Of a stretch of 64,000 nucleotides of DNA, positions 22,063 through 31,804 are shown piece by piece (position 1 is the first letter of the stretch; every line of letters starts with the position of its first letter). Position numbers and translations under genes: made by a program. Source of the DNA: Bradyrhizobium sp. 149 (GTDB taxonomy: Bacteria > Pseudomonadota > Alphaproteobacteria > Rhizobiales > Xanthobacteraceae); NCBI RefSeq assembly GCF_023073915.1, contig NZ_JADPKK010000016.1, forward strand, positions 55,341-119,340. Direction: 5' to 3'. The notes under the pieces were generated by a model. The model did not search any database and was not told where the DNA came from. It saw nothing but the letters and a program-made list of their open reading frames with translations.

Positions 22063-22937
22063 TACCCGACCGGCGCGAACAGCGCCGGATCGAAACGGCC
22101 TTCATATTCGAAGGTCGCCGTGCCCGTCATCAGCACGTGACCGTCGCGCTCGCGCCATTCGATCCCGAGCTTGCCGCCGGGCAGCGTGATCTCGACATTG
22201 CGCTCGGCGCGCTTCAGCCGCGCCGCCGCGACGGCCGTGGCGCAGGCCGCCGAGCCGCAGGCCCTGGTCAGGCCGGCGCCGCGCTCCCAGGTGCGGATCG
22301 TGATGTGGTCGCGATCGACGATATGGGCGAGCGTGATGTTGGCGCGCTCGGGGAAGATCGGATGATTTTCCAGCAGCGGACCGAAACGCTCGAGATCGTA
22401 GGCGTTGACGTCGTCGACCCAGAAGATCGCATGTGGATTGCCCATGCTGACCACCGAGGGCGAATGCAGGATCGGATTGTCGATCGGGCCGATCTGCAAT
22501 TCGATGTAGCGGGTATCGCGGAATTCCTGGTCGAGCGGAATGTCCTGCCAGCCGAACTTCGGCGCGCCCATGTCCACCGTATAAAGATCCGGCGCCGGAC
22601 CCTGCCAGGCATTGAGCAGGCCCGCGGCCGTCTCGAACGTTGCCGTGGTCTGGCCGGTCTTCTCGAAGAGGCGCCGCACAACGCAGCGCATGCCGTTGCC
22701 GCAGGCGCCGGCCTCGGAGCCGTCATTGTTGTAGATGCTGATGAAAGCTTCGGTGCCGTCGAAGCGCGGCTTCTGCAGCACCATGAGCTGGTCGTAGGGC
22801 ACGCCGCCTTGCGCCGATGCCACCGCGCGGGCATCGGCCGGGGTGACCGGCGCGGCGGAATCGCGCATGTCGACAACAACGATCTCGTTGCCGATGCCGT
22901 TCATCTTGGCAAATGCGTGGTTGGCCAGCGCGCTCAT
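22062..22937 (-). CDS. dapF: Diaminopimelate epimerase
   Basis: Converts LL-diaminopimelate to the meso form for peptidoglycan and lysine synthesis. 291 residues, a two-lobed cofactor-independent racemase. Both catalytic cysteines are visible: [14 protein letters not shown] in the first lobe and [11 protein letters not shown] in the second. The N-terminus [18 protein letters not shown] is typical. It is followed with one-base overlap by mtaB. A 222-base spacer upstream faces the divergent exported GyrI-like gene. Confidence 0.96.
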   Translation of the reverse strand: MSALANHAFAKMNGIGNEIVVVDMRDSAAPVTPADARAVASAQGGVPYDQLMVLQKPRFDGTEAFISIYNNDGSEAGACGNGMRCVVRRLFEKTGQTTATFETAAGLLNAWQGPAPDLYTVDMGAPKFGWQDIPLDQEFRDTRYIELQIGPIDNPILHSPSVVSMGNPHAIFWVDDVNAYDLERFGPLLENHPIFPERANITLAHIVDRDHITIRTWERGAGLTRACGSAACATAVAAARLKRAERNVEITLPGGKLGIEWRERDGHVLMTGTATFEYEGRFDPALFAPVG

Positions 22938-23159
22938 GAAAAGTCCCGAATTTCGCCTGCCTTATATGGCGATCCTGACCGGCTTGGCCAGTGATTTGCC
23001 GCCCATAGCCATGACGCATCTGTCATGGGACGAATTCGGCGCTCGCGTGTTAGAACGGCGAAATTCGTGCGATCCGGGACATGCGGCCGGGTTAGGGCCA
23101 AGGGGACGAAGGCCTTCGGGGCGCAAGGCCTTGGCGGATAAGCTCTTGGGGAGAACAGA

Positions 23160-23888
23160 ATGAGTCGTTTTTGTCGCATTGCTCTGGCCGCGCTGATCCC
23201 GGCAGCGGCCCTGTCGTTTGGTCTGTCCGCCTCGCTGGCCCAAACCCCGAGCCCGGCGCCAGCCGCATCGGCAAGTCCCTCTTCGACAAGTCCCTCGCCG
23301 GCCGCAAGCGCCTCCCCTGCTGCAACGCCCGCGCCTGCGGCGTCGCCCTCGCCCGCAGCCAGCGCCTCACCGAGCCCGACTGCACCGCCACCCGCTGCCG
23401 CCGCGACGCCGGCTCCCGTTCAGACCGCCGATCCCTTCGGCCAGGAGACCACGCTCGAGCCCAAAAAAGTCGTGATGGTCAAGGGCACCGCCAATTGGGA
23501 CTCGGCCTTCGACACGCTGATCGACGCCTTCAAGGCGCTGAACACGCTGCTGGACAAGCAGGGTATCAAGCACGCCGGCAATTCGATGATCGTCTACACC
23601 TCCACCGACGACACCGGCTTCACCTTCCTCGCCGAGATCCCGGTCGATCAGGATCCGCAGAAACTGCCCAAGGACATGAGCGTCGGTAAATCGCCGGAGG
23701 GCAAGGCGCTGAAATTCGTCCATCGCGGCTCCTACGACAACATGGACAACACCTATGAGGCGATCACCAATCACCTCGACGACAAGAAGCTCGAAGCCAA
23801 GGACACTTTTATCGAGGAATACCTCACCGATCCCCTGAAGACGGCCGAGGACAAGCTCGTGATCAATGTGTTCGTGCCACTGAAGTGA
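23160..23888 (+). CDS. Exported GyrI-like domain protein with Pro/Ala/Ser linker
   Basis: 242 residues: a signal peptide (cleavage near LAQTPSPAP, residue 28), a low-complexity Pro/Ala/Ser stretch (about 29-90), then a folded domain that resembles the GyrI-like/effector-binding fold (VVMVKGTANWDSAFDTLIDAF ... AEIPVDQDPQKLP ... ALKFVHRGSYDNM). GyrI-like domains usually bind small molecules in the cytosol; here the domain is predicted to be periplasmic. GGGGAGA just before the ATG is a good ribosome site. The SIMPL-domain gene follows after 5 bases, so they form an operon. Confidence 0.75.
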   Translation: MSRFCRIALAALIPAAALSFGLSASLAQTPSPAPAASASPSSTSPSPAASASPAATPAPAASPSPAASASPSPTAPPPAAAATPAPVQTADPFGQETTLEPKKVVMVKGTANWDSAFDTLIDAFKALNTLLDKQGIKHAGNSMIVYTSTDDTGFTFLAEIPVDQDPQKLPKDMSVGKSPEGKALKFVHRGSYDNMDNTYEAITNHLDDKKLEAKDTFIEEYLTDPLKTAEDKLVINVFVPLK

Positions 23889-23893
23889 GACCA

Positions 23894-24616
23894 ATGAACA
23901 AGCCTGCCGTCCTTTTTACTTCCCTTTTTACTTCCCTTGCCGCCGCTACGCTGCTGGCAACGGCCGCGCGCGCCGACGATTTCCCGTCCGCGATTACGGT
24001 GAGCGGCGAAGCCACCGTTTCCGCAGCACCCGATCTCGCGCAGATCGACGCCGGCGTTGGCAACGACGCCAAGTCGGCGAAGGAAGCCTCCGACGCCAAC
24101 AACGCCGCGATGGGCAAGGTGCTGCTGGCGCTGAAGAGCGCGGGCATTGACGAGAAGGATTACCAGACCTCGCGCCTGTCGCTGCAGCCGCAATACGGCC
24201 AGAACAAATCCACCGGCGCCTCGCCCGTGGTCGGCTTCCGCGCATCCAACCGCGTCACCGTGAAGATCCGTGACGTCACCAAAGTCGCCGCCATCATCGA
24301 TACGCTGGTCGGCGCCGGCGCCAACGACATCGGCAACATCTCCTTCGAGGTGACGCAGGCCTCAAGACTGCTCGACGATGCCCGCGAGAAGGCGCTCGCA
24401 GACGCCCGCCGCAAGGCGGAGATCTACGCCAAGGCCACCGGCGTCACCTTGGGAGCGCCGCTCAGCATCTCCGAGGGCGGCGCCCCGATGCCGCTGTTCA
24501 AGGGCCGCATGGCCGCAGCTCCCATGGCCGCGCCGCAGGCCGCCGTTGCGCCGGGCGAAGAAACGCTGTCGGTGACGGTGAATGTGAGCTGGGCGATCAA
24601 GGCAAAAGAGCAATAG
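23894..24616 (+). CDS. SIMPL domain (DUF541) periplasmic protein
   Basis: 240-residue SIMPL/DUF541 protein (relatives: YggE, BP26/OMP28). A signal peptide ends near ARADDFPSAITVSGEATV; the conserved opening VSGEATVSAAPDLAQIDAGV, the middle SAGIDEKDYQTSRLSLQPQY and the late AREKALADARRKAEIYAKATG are all present. Relatives oligomerise in the periplasm and are linked to oxidative stress in some bacteria. The ATG at 23894 (MNKPAVLF) gives the best signal peptide. It is in an operon with the GyrI-like gene. Confidence 0.88.
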   Translation: MNKPAVLFTSLFTSLAAATLLATAARADDFPSAITVSGEATVSAAPDLAQIDAGVGNDAKSAKEASDANNAAMGKVLLALKSAGIDEKDYQTSRLSLQPQYGQNKSTGASPVVGFRASNRVTVKIRDVTKVAAIIDTLVGAGANDIGNISFEVTQASRLLDDAREKALADARRKAEIYAKATGVTLGAPLSISEGGAPMPLFKGRMAAAPMAAPQAAVAPGEETLSVTVNVSWAIKAKEQ

Positions 24617-24619
24617 TGT

Positions 24620-24755
24620 CGTGTCCCGGACGCGCTGCAGCGTGCAACGCTGCTGCGCAGAGCCGGGACCCAGGAAGCCAACGGCACGTGCTGCTGCATG
24701 GGCCCCGGCTCTGCAGCGCACCGTCGAAGAGACGCTGCGCTGCGTCCGGGGCACG
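24620..24755. repeat. Dispersed palindromic repeat (GTCCCGGACGCGCTGCAGC...GCTGCGTCCGGGGCAC)
   Basis: The ends TGTCCCGGACGC and GCGTCCGGGGCAC are nearly complementary, with inner GCTGCGCAGAGCCGGG / CCCCGGCTCTGCAGC arms. It fills the gap between the SIMPL gene and the convergent MBL gene. Confidence 0.7.
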
Positions 24756-24775
24756 AGCAGAGTGCGCGGAGAGAG

Positions 24776-25840
24776 CTAAATCTCCACCACCTGCCCGGGC
24801 CTCATCGCCACAAATCGCTCCTGCGGAATCTTCGCAGCATCGAGCGCCTCGACCAGTGCCTTGGCCGGCGCATCGATCGCCTCGTCGGTCAGCTGGAACG
24901 TGCCGTGGTGATGCCCGAGCGCGGCTTGCGCGCCGCAATCCCCTAGCGCCTTCACCGCGTCTTCCGGGTTCATGTGCTGATCGCGCATGAACCAGCGCGG
25001 CTCGTAGGCGCCGATCGGGAGGATCGCGAGACGCAATGGCCCGTGCTTCTCGGCGACGCGGCGGAAATGCGTGCCGTCGCCGTAGCCGGAATCGCAGACC
25101 ACGTAGACCTTGCCCGCCGGCGTCTCCAGCACGAAGCTCGCCCACAGCGCCTTGTTGCGATCGAACATGCCGCGCGCCGACCAGTGCCGCGTCGGCACCA
25201 GGGTCGCGGCGATGCCGCCGCCGAGCTCGACGCGATCGTGCCAGTCGAACGCTTCCGCCTTGATCGTCGGATCGGTGCTGCGCATCGTGACGTCGTTGCC
25301 GAGCGGGGTCACCACGCGCGGGCCAAAATTCTTGGCCAGCCGCGACAGCGTCGGCATGTCGAGATGGTCGTAATGTCCGTGCGAGACCAGCACGGCATCG
25401 ATCTTCGGGAGCTTGTCGAAGGCGATGCCGGGGTCGTTGTGCCGCTTCGGGCCGGCGAAGCTGACGGGCGAGACCCGCATCGACCAGACGGGATCGACGA
25501 GGATGTTGACGCCGCCGGTCTGGATCAACCAGCTGGCGTGGCCGACGAAAGAGAGCCGTACCTTGTTGCCATCGACGCGGTCCGGCGGGGTGTCGGCATG
25601 GGGACTCGGCGCCCAATCCGGCCAGGTCGCCCGCTGCCGTTTGCCGCCAAACTGCCAGCGCAGGACCTCGCGAAGCGATTTTGGCGGCGCGCCGTCCGGA
25701 TCGAAGAAGTTCAGGCCGTCGAAATGGTCGGAGACCGGGCCGTCATAGGTTTTCATGCGGGACATCCAAAGGGAGGGCACGCCGACCAAAGCGCCGGCCC
25801 CGGCGAGCAGTCCGAAAAGGCGGCGGCGGGTGATCGGCAA
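24776..25840 (-). CDS. MBL-fold metallohydrolase, NAPE-PLD-like, exported
   Basis: 354-residue metallo-beta-lactamase-fold hydrolase of the UlaG/NAPE-PLD-like group. The N-terminus ITRRRLFGLLAGAGALVG looks like a Tat-type signal, so it is probably exported folded. Metal motif SHGHYDHLD (HxHxDH); further metal ligands are offered by the HW of VPTRHWSA, the D of VCDSGYGDGTHF and a late histidine in LGHHHGTF. NAPE-PLD-like enzymes cleave phospholipid headgroups, but the substrate here is not known. The start is a TTG at 25840, chosen because it begins the twin-arginine segment. Confidence 0.85.
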   Translation of the reverse strand: MPITRRRLFGLLAGAGALVGVPSLWMSRMKTYDGPVSDHFDGLNFFDPDGAPPKSLREVLRWQFGGKRQRATWPDWAPSPHADTPPDRVDGNKVRLSFVGHASWLIQTGGVNILVDPVWSMRVSPVSFAGPKRHNDPGIAFDKLPKIDAVLVSHGHYDHLDMPTLSRLAKNFGPRVVTPLGNDVTMRSTDPTIKAEAFDWHDRVELGGGIAATLVPTRHWSARGMFDRNKALWASFVLETPAGKVYVVCDSGYGDGTHFRRVAEKHGPLRLAILPIGAYEPRWFMRDQHMNPEDAVKALGDCGAQAALGHHHGTFQLTDEAIDAPAKALVEALDAAKIPQERFVAMRPGQVVEI

Positions 25841-26170
25841 AGGCGGGCTTCAGGGTTGGTCGGAGGGGTGGCGCATTAACCCTGTCATATGGGCTGGGCG
25901 GGAGGAAAAGGAACCCGCGGCCGAAAGGGCCATGTTTTCAGTGGCTTGCGTCGGTAATGGTGCCCAGCCCCCCGAACTTTCCTTGACTTTTGGGCGTCGG
26001 CGGCGTTTAACCCCGCCACTTTCTCGGAAAGGCTTTCTTTTCGACCCGCCCACTGGCCCCGGAGGCCAGAGGCCAACGCCCGACAGCGCTGTGCGCCCTC
26101 GGGCGTGAAGGTGTTTGGATTTCTGCTCCCTCCCCCGCGCATGCGGGAGAGGTGAAAAAGGGCAAGTGCA
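25841..26170. other. Non-coding region upstream of ffh
   Basis: 330 bases without a recognisable gene. ORFs on the minus strand run through it but show no family resemblance. I looked for SRP (4.5S) RNA because ffh follows, and did not see the conserved apical-loop sequence. It contains G+C-rich hairpins and, at 26126-26152, a fragment of the dispersed repeat seen at 14.7 and 35.3 kb. Confidence 0.5.
26126..26152. repeat. Short repeat fragment forming a hairpin upstream of ffh
   Basis: CTCCCTCCCCCGCGCATGCGGGAGAGG folds into a stem around GCAT and shares the GGGAGAGG/CCTCTCCC arms of the larger dispersed repeat. It ends 18 bases before the ffh start, so it lies in the ffh leader. Confidence 0.5.
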
Positions 26171-27718
26171 TTGTTCGACAATCTGTCGGAACGGCTTGGC
26201 GGCATTCTCGATCGTCTGACGGGGCGCGGTGCGCTGACCGAAAAGGACGTCGACGCCGCGATGCGCGAGGTGCGCCGCGCGCTGCTGGAGGCCGACGTCG
26301 CGCTCGAAGTGGTGCGCAGCTTCACCGAGCGGGTCCGCGAGCAGGCAATCGGCGCCACCGTCGTCAAGTCGGTGACGCCGGGCCAGATGGTGGTCAAGAT
26401 CGTCCATGACGAGCTGATCAACACCCTCGGCGCCGAAAGCCAGACCATCGACATCAATTCCGTGCCGCCGGTTCCGATCATGATGGTCGGTCTGCAAGGC
26501 TCCGGCAAAACCACCACCACCGCAAAGCTCGCCCGTCGCATGGTCCAGCGCGACAAGCGCAAGGTGCTGATGGCCTCGCTCGACATCTACCGTCCCGCGG
26601 CGATGGAGCAGCTGGCCGTACTGGGCCGCGACCTCGACATTCCGACGCTGCCGATCGTCGCCGGCCAGCAGCCGGCTCAGATCGCGAAGCGCGCGCTGGA
26701 GGCCGGCAAGCTCGGCGGCTACGACGTCGTGCTGCTCGACACCGCCGGCCGCACCACGCTCGACGAAGAGATGATGGCGGAAGCAGCAGCGATCAAAGCC
26801 GCCGCCAATCCGCATGAAGTGCTGCTGGTGGCAGACAGTCTCACCGGCCAGGACGCCGTCAACCTCGCCCGCGCCTTCGACGAGCGCGTCGGCCTCACCG
26901 GCATCGTGCTCACGCGTGTGGACGGCGACGGCCGCGGCGGCGCCGCGCTGTCGATGCGCGCCGTCACGGGCAAGCCGATCAAGCTACTCGGCACCGGTGA
27001 AAAGACCGATGCGCTGGAGGATTTCCATCCCGACCGTATCGCCGGACGCATCCTCGGCATGGGCGACGTGGTCTCGCTGGTCGAACGCGCTGCCGCCAAC
27101 ATCGATGCCGAAAAGGCCGCGCGCACCGCCGAGCGGATGCGCAAGGGCCAGTTCGACCTCAACGACATGCGCGAGCAGCTGTTGCAGATGGCCAATATGG
27201 GCGGCATCAGCGGCCTGATGGGCATGATGCCCGGCATCGCCAAGATGAAGAACCAGATCGCGGCCGCCGGCATCGACGACAAGATCTTGAAGCGCCAGGT
27301 CGCGGTGATCGATTCCATGACGCGCGACGAGCGCCGTCATCCCGATTTGCTCAAGGCCAGCCGCAAGAAGCGCATCGCCGCAGGTTCCGGCCAGAGCGTC
27401 GAGCAGGTCAACAAGCTGCTCAAGATGCACCGGAACATGGCCGACATGATGAAGGCGATGGGCTCGGGCAAGCGCGGTCCGCTCGCCGGTATCGCGCAGG
27501 CAATGGGCTTTGGCGGCGGCATGAAGCCGCCTTCGCCGGAAGAGATGAAGGCGCTGCAGGAGAAGATGCAAGGTGGCGGCGGACAAGGTCTGCCCAGCCT
27601 GCCGAAGGATTTGCCGGCGGGTCTGCGCACCGGCCTGCCGAACGTTCCCGGCCTGACCGGGCTGAGCGGCAAGCCGATGCTTCCGGGGCTCGGCGGGTTC
27701 CCCGGCAAGAAGAAATGA
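26171..27718 (+). CDS. ffh: Signal recognition particle protein Ffh
   Basis: SRP54-type GTPase that binds signal sequences and 4.5S RNA for cotranslational membrane targeting. 515 residues: N domain, then G domain with G1 GLQGSGKTTTTAKLA, G3 DTAGRTTLDEEMM and G4 TRVDGDGRGGAAL, then a methionine-rich M domain from about residue 325 to a Gly/Pro/Leu-rich tail. The start is a TTG at 26171 giving MFDNLSERLGG, the conserved N-terminus; no ATG is available there. It is followed by rpsP-rimM-trmD-rplS, a conserved gene neighbourhood. Confidence 0.97.
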   Translation: MFDNLSERLGGILDRLTGRGALTEKDVDAAMREVRRALLEADVALEVVRSFTERVREQAIGATVVKSVTPGQMVVKIVHDELINTLGAESQTIDINSVPPVPIMMVGLQGSGKTTTTAKLARRMVQRDKRKVLMASLDIYRPAAMEQLAVLGRDLDIPTLPIVAGQQPAQIAKRALEAGKLGGYDVVLLDTAGRTTLDEEMMAEAAAIKAAANPHEVLLVADSLTGQDAVNLARAFDERVGLTGIVLTRVDGDGRGGAALSMRAVTGKPIKLLGTGEKTDALEDFHPDRIAGRILGMGDVVSLVERAAANIDAEKAARTAERMRKGQFDLNDMREQLLQMANMGGISGLMGMMPGIAKMKNQIAAAGIDDKILKRQVAVIDSMTRDERRHPDLLKASRKKRIAAGSGQSVEQVNKLLKMHRNMADMMKAMGSGKRGPLAGIAQAMGFGGGMKPPSPEEMKALQEKMQGGGGQGLPSLPKDLPAGLRTGLPNVPGLTGLSGKPMLPGLGGFPGKKK

Positions 27719-27804
27719 GGAATTCGTCGCGCGGGTCGTAGGTGTCCCGCGCGGCGCGAAAATACCAATCAACCGAACAAACTGTACTTTTAAGGAGAAC
27801 CAAG

Positions 27805-28137
27805 ATGTCCGTCGTTATCCGCCTCGCCCGCGCAGGCACCAAGAAGCGCCCCGTCTATCATGTCGTCGTCGCCGATTCGCGCTTTCCCCGCGATGGCCGC
27901 TTCATCGAGCGTCTCGGCTATTTCAACCCGCTGCTGCCGAAGGACAACGAGACCCGGCTGAAGCTCGACATGGACAAGGTGAAGGCCTGGCTCGCCAAGG
28001 GCGCACAGCCGTCCGACCGTGTGTCGCGGTTCCTCGACGCGGCCGGCGTCAAGAAGCGCGAAGTGCGCAACAATCCGGAGAAGGCCGTGCCGCGCAAGGA
28101 GCGCAAGGCGCAGGCCGAAGCCGCCGCGAAGGGTTAA
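27805..28137 (+). CDS. rpsP: 30S ribosomal protein S16
   Basis: 110-residue S16: [20 protein letters not shown] and [20 protein letters not shown] are the family signature, followed by a basic, Ala/Lys-rich C-terminal extension as in other alphaproteobacteria. The ATG at 27805 is preceded by AAGGAG, so the in-frame start at 27742 is not used. It is first of the rpsP-rimM-trmD-rplS group. Confidence 0.98.
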   Translation: MSVVIRLARAGTKKRPVYHVVVADSRFPRDGRFIERLGYFNPLLPKDNETRLKLDMDKVKAWLAKGAQPSDRVSRFLDAAGVKKREVRNNPEKAVPRKERKAQAEAAAKG

Positions 28138-28146
28138 GGCCAGATC

Positions 28147-28689
28147 ATGCCGGCGCTGGTCTGCGTCGCGCGGATCGGCGCCGCGCATGGTGTGCGCGGC
28201 GCGGTCAAGCTGTGGACTTTCACTGAAGATCCCTTTGCCGTGCAGCGCTACGGTCTGCTCTCGTCCAAGGACGGCAAGCGCCAGTTCGAGGTCGCGCAGG
28301 CGCGTGAGGCCAGGGATCATCTGGTTGCGACGTTCAAGGGCGTCACGACCCGCGACGAGGCCGAACGGCTCAACGGCATCGAGCTCTACGTCGCGCGCGA
28401 AAAGCTGCCCGCGACGGACGAGGGCGAATATTACCACACCGATCTGATTGGGCTCGCTGCCGTCACCACGGCGGGCGATGCGCTCGGCCGCGTGCTCGCG
28501 ATCCATAATTTCGGCGCGGGCGACATCATCGAGATCACTCCGCCCAAAGGCACCACGCTGCTGCTGCCGTTCACGGACGCGGTGGTGCCAGAGGTCGATC
28601 TTGCCGGCGGCCGCGTCGTGATCGCGCTGCCGCAGGAGATCGAGGGCGACGACAAGGACGAAGGTCCCTCCTCGGGACGGGGCCCATAA
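28147..28689 (+). CDS. rimM: 16S rRNA processing protein RimM
   Basis: 180-residue 30S maturation factor that binds S19. The N-terminal RimM domain opens with [21 protein letters not shown], and the C-terminal PRC-barrel has [10 protein letters not shown] and [13 protein letters not shown]. It follows rpsP after nine bases and precedes trmD, the classical order. Confidence 0.95.
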   Translation: MPALVCVARIGAAHGVRGAVKLWTFTEDPFAVQRYGLLSSKDGKRQFEVAQAREARDHLVATFKGVTTRDEAERLNGIELYVAREKLPATDEGEYYHTDLIGLAAVTTAGDALGRVLAIHNFGAGDIIEITPPKGTTLLLPFTDAVVPEVDLAGGRVVIALPQEIEGDDKDEGPSSGRGP

Positions 28690-28795
28690 CCACTACGCGT
28701 AGTTTTGGTTAAGCTGGTAGCGCCGATCATCGCAAAACGAACTGCGGTGGCTATGGGTCACGGCCTTCGCCGGGACGACGGATTTCTTAGGACCA

Positions 28796-29551
28796 ATGAC
28801 CAATCCCCCACCCTGGCGCGCGACGGTGCTGACGCTGTTTCCGGAGATGTTCCCGGGACCGCTGGGCGTGAGCCTGGCGGGCCGGGCGCTGGCGTCCGGG
28901 CTGTGGGAACTGGAGGCGCGGGACATCCGCGCCTCGGCCACCGACCGCCACCGCAGCGTCGATGACACCCCGGCCGGCGGCGGGCCGGGCATGGTGCTAC
29001 GGGCCGATGTTTTGGCGGCGGCCATCGATGCCGCGAAAAGTGATCAGGATCGGCCGAAACTGCTGATGAGCCCCAGGGGTCGGCCATTGACCCAGGCCCG
29101 CGTCCTGGAACTGGCCAAGGGTCCGGGTCCCCTGATCGTCTGCGGGCGGTTCGAGGGGGTGGACCAGCGGGTGATCGATGCCCGGGGGCTGGAGGAGGTC
29201 TCGATCGGCGATTATGTTCTGTCCGGCGGTGAAATCGCTGCCCTGGCCCTGATCGACGCCTGCGTCCGGCTGCTGCCGGGCGTGATGGGCAAGGAGGCCT
29301 CGGGAACCGAGGAAAGCTTCTCCGACGGCCTGCTCGAATACCCCCAATACACCCGGCCGCAGCTATTCGAGGGGGCCCCGATCCCCGAGGTCCTGACCTC
29401 CGGCGACCATGCGAAGGTCGCCAGCTGGCGGCGGGCGGAATCCGAGGCCCTGACGGCGGCCCGGCGGCCGGATTTGTGGGCCCAGATCCCGAGCAAGGCC
29501 CCGAATCGGGCCGGACGCCAAAAAACGCCAAAAAACAAGACAGACGGGTGA
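28796..29551 (+). CDS. trmD: tRNA (guanine-N1)-methyltransferase TrmD
   Basis: SPOUT methyltransferase forming m1G37 in tRNA. 251 residues: [21 protein letters not shown] at the N-terminus, [18 protein letters not shown], and the trefoil-knot SAM site [10 protein letters not shown] ... [17 protein letters not shown]. The C-terminal YPQYTRP segment followed by the basic helix binds tRNA. The spacer of 106 bases after rimM is longer than usual, but the genes are probably one operon. Confidence 0.96.
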   Translation: MTNPPPWRATVLTLFPEMFPGPLGVSLAGRALASGLWELEARDIRASATDRHRSVDDTPAGGGPGMVLRADVLAAAIDAAKSDQDRPKLLMSPRGRPLTQARVLELAKGPGPLIVCGRFEGVDQRVIDARGLEEVSIGDYVLSGGEIAALALIDACVRLLPGVMGKEASGTEESFSDGLLEYPQYTRPQLFEGAPIPEVLTSGDHAKVASWRRAESEALTAARRPDLWAQIPSKAPNRAGRQKTPKNKTDG

Positions 29552-29659
29552 CAAACGCTCCGGCTTGTCTTATAGGAGCGGCCACATCCGCAATGGCTGG
29601 ATAACGAATTTCGCGCAGCCCCCGTTTCCAAGGCTGGGCGCGCCGATGGAGATTTACCC

Positions 29660-30043
29660 ATGAACCTGATCCAACAGCTCGAAAAAGAGCAATTCGAGAA
29701 GCTCTCCGCCAGCAAGGAGATTCCGGAATTCGGCCCCGGCGACACCGTGATCGTCAACGTGAAGGTCGTCGAAGGCGACCGCACCCGCGTGCAGGCCTAT
29801 GAAGGCGTTTGCATCGGCCGTTCCGGCGGTGGTCTCAACGAGAGCTTCACCGTTCGCAAGATTTCGTACGGCGAAGGCGTGGAGCGCGTGTTCCCGGTGA
29901 TGTCGCCGATGATCGACTCGATCAAGGTGGTGCGCCGCGGCAAGGTGCGTCGCGCCAAGCTCTATTATCTCCGCAATCTTCGCGGCAAGTCGGCCCGCAT
30001 CGTCGAGAAGAAGCAGGACCGCCCGGCTGCCGTCAACGAGTAA
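29660..30043 (+). CDS. rplS: 50S ribosomal protein L19
   Basis: 127-residue L19: [54 protein letters not shown] and [14 protein letters not shown] are the family blocks. It is last of the rpsP-rimM-trmD-rplS group and is closed by a strong terminator. Confidence 0.98.
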   Translation: MNLIQQLEKEQFEKLSASKEIPEFGPGDTVIVNVKVVEGDRTRVQAYEGVCIGRSGGGLNESFTVRKISYGEGVERVFPVMSPMIDSIKVVRRGKVRRAKLYYLRNLRGKSARIVEKKQDRPAAVNE

Positions 30044-30070
30044 GCTTTGGCTTACAGGCGAGTTACCGAG

Positions 30071-30098
30071 AGCGCGGGGCCAAACCCCGCGCTTTTTT
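30071..30098 (+). terminator. Intrinsic terminator after rplS
   Basis: Stem AGCGCGGGG/CCCCGCGCT with a short CCAAA loop, followed by TTTTTT, 27 bases after the rplS stop. Confidence 0.92.
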
Positions 30099-30368
30099 GT
30101 TGCGTCAGCCGTGCGCGTCAAAGCCCTCGCGATTCCAATTCGGCCTGCTATATATTCCTGGAATGTTTCCAGATTTGACCAGCCTCTCGCCCGTCAAGCG
30201 CGTTGTCATCGACGATCGCTCGCGGCTGCCTGGCCGGTTCTTCGGACGCTTCGCGACTTCGGCAACGTCAGAGCTTACGCGCGCAGCCTAAAAGCTGCGC
30301 TGACGATTTTGTTGCCCGCGCGCCGCCCGCGCACCCGCTCGACACAACATTTCCTGGAGCTGACGCTC
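30099..30368. other. Spacer upstream of leuC
   Basis: 270 bases carrying the leuC promoter region. A TATATA stretch at 30149-30155 could be the -10 element, with a 6-3-6 inverted repeat directly after it. A 42-codon ORF (30163-30291) reaches close to leuC, but it has no Leu-codon run or recognisable family, so I do not call it a leader peptide. Confidence 0.5.
30158..30172. promoter_or_regulatory. Inverted repeat CTGGAA-N3-TTCCAG upstream of leuC
   Basis: A perfect 6-3-6 palindrome directly after a possible -10 box, about 200 bases before leuC. Its spacing equals that of the ICE/Irr palindrome but the arms match it only partly (GGAA/TTCC in place of AGAA/TTCT). It is a plausible operator; the regulator is unknown. 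Confidence 0.35.
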
Positions 30369-31775
30369 ATGTCCAAGCCGACCACATTGTACGACAAGAT
30401 CTGGAACGACCATCTGGTGCACGAAGCCGAGGACGGCACCTGCCTGCTCTATATCGATCGCCACCTGGTGCATGAGGTGACCTCGCCGCAGGCGTTCGAA
30501 GGCCTGCGCGCCACCGGCCGCAAGGTCCGCGCGCCGGAGAAGACGCTGGCCGTCGTCGATCACAACGTGCCGACCACGGACCGCACCAAGCCGAACCCCG
30601 ACCCCGAAAGCATCGAGCAGATCAAGGCACTGGCCGACAACGCCAGGGAATTCGGCATCGAATATTACAACGAGTTCGACAAGCGTCAGGGCGTCGTCCA
30701 CGTCATCGGCCCCGAGCAGGGCTTTACGCTGCCCGGCACCACCATCGTCTGCGGTGACAGCCACACTTCGACGCATGGCGCGTTCGGCGCGCTCGCGCAC
30801 GGCATCGGCACGAGCGAGGTCGAACACGTACTGGCGACACAGACGCTGATCCAGAAAAAGGCGAAAAACATGCGCGTCACCGTCGACGGCAAATTGCCGG
30901 ATGGCGTGACGGGCAAGGACATCATTCTCGCGATCATCGGCGAGATCGGCACCGCGGGCGGCACCGGTTATGTGCTCGAATACGCCGGCGACGCGATCCG
31001 CGCACTCAGCATGGAAGGCCGCATGACGGTCTGCAACATGTCGATCGAAGGCGGCGCGCGCGCCGGCCTGGTCGCACCGGACCAGAAGGCGTTCGACTTC
31101 CTGCGCGATCGCCCGAAGTCGCCGAAGGGCGCGGCCTGGGACGCGGCGATGCGTTACTGGGAGAATTTGCGCTCCGACGAGGGCGCACATTTCGACCACG
31201 AGCTGCGGCTCGATGCAGCCAAGCTGCCGCCGATCGTGACCTGGGGCACGAGCCCTGAGGACGTGATCTCGGTCACCGGCATCGTGCCCGATCCCGACAA
31301 GATCGCGGACGAGGCCAAGCGCCTGTCGAAGCACCGCGCGCTGAAATATATGGGACTGGCCGCGGGGACGAAGATCACCGACATCAAGCTCGACCGCATC
31401 TTCATCGGCTCCTGCACCAACGGTCGTATCGAGGATCTGCGCGCCGCCGCCAAGATCGCGGAAGGCAAGCAGGTCGCAGGCGGCGTCAACGCCATGGTCG
31501 TGCCGGGCTCCGGCCTCGTGAAGGAGCAGGCCGAGGCCGAAGGTCTGGACAAGATCTTCATCAAGGCCGGCTTCGAATGGCGCGAGCCCGGTTGCTCGAT
31601 GTGCCTCGCGATGAATCCCGACAAGCTGGCTCCGGAAGAGCGTTGCGCCTCGACCTCGAACCGCAATTTCGAGGGCCGCCAGGGCTTCAAGGGCCGCACC
31701 CATCTGGTGTCGCCGGCGATGGCCGCAGCCGCGGCGATCGCGGGTCACTTCGTCGACATCAGGGAGTGGCGGTAA
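30369..31775 (+). CDS. leuC: 3-isopropylmalate dehydratase large subunit
   Basis: Fe-S isomerase subunit that with LeuD converts 2- to 3-isopropylmalate in leucine synthesis. 468 residues; substrate motifs [19 protein letters not shown] and the cluster cysteines in [11 protein letters not shown] and [24 protein letters not shown] near the end. The ATG at 30369 ([12 protein letters not shown]) is the family N-terminus; the in-frame ORF extends 86 codons upstream without support. leuD lies 2.1 kb downstream on the same strand, separated by unrelated genes. Confidence 0.97.
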   Translation: MSKPTTLYDKIWNDHLVHEAEDGTCLLYIDRHLVHEVTSPQAFEGLRATGRKVRAPEKTLAVVDHNVPTTDRTKPNPDPESIEQIKALADNAREFGIEYYNEFDKRQGVVHVIGPEQGFTLPGTTIVCGDSHTSTHGAFGALAHGIGTSEVEHVLATQTLIQKKAKNMRVTVDGKLPDGVTGKDIILAIIGEIGTAGGTGYVLEYAGDAIRALSMEGRMTVCNMSIEGGARAGLVAPDQKAFDFLRDRPKSPKGAAWDAAMRYWENLRSDEGAHFDHELRLDAAKLPPIVTWGTSPEDVISVTGIVPDPDKIADEAKRLSKHRALKYMGLAAGTKITDIKLDRIFIGSCTNGRIEDLRAAAKIAEGKQVAGGVNAMVVPGSGLVKEQAEAEGLDKIFIKAGFEWREPGCSMCLAMNPDKLAPEERCASTSNRNFEGRQGFKGRTHLVSPAMAAAAAIAGHFVDIREWR

Positions 31776-31804
31776 GTTCAGGATTGACTTTAAGCCACCG
31801 TCTC

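Noticed and set aside
25841..26170. SRP (4.5S) RNA gene upstream of ffh
   Set aside because: The conserved SRP RNA apical sequence (GGAAGCAGCC-type) is absent; the hairpins there are repeat-derived.
30163..30291. 42-codon ORF before leuC as a leucine leader peptide
   Set aside because: No run of Leu codons and no attenuator-type alternative hairpins seen; it also overlaps a candidate operator.
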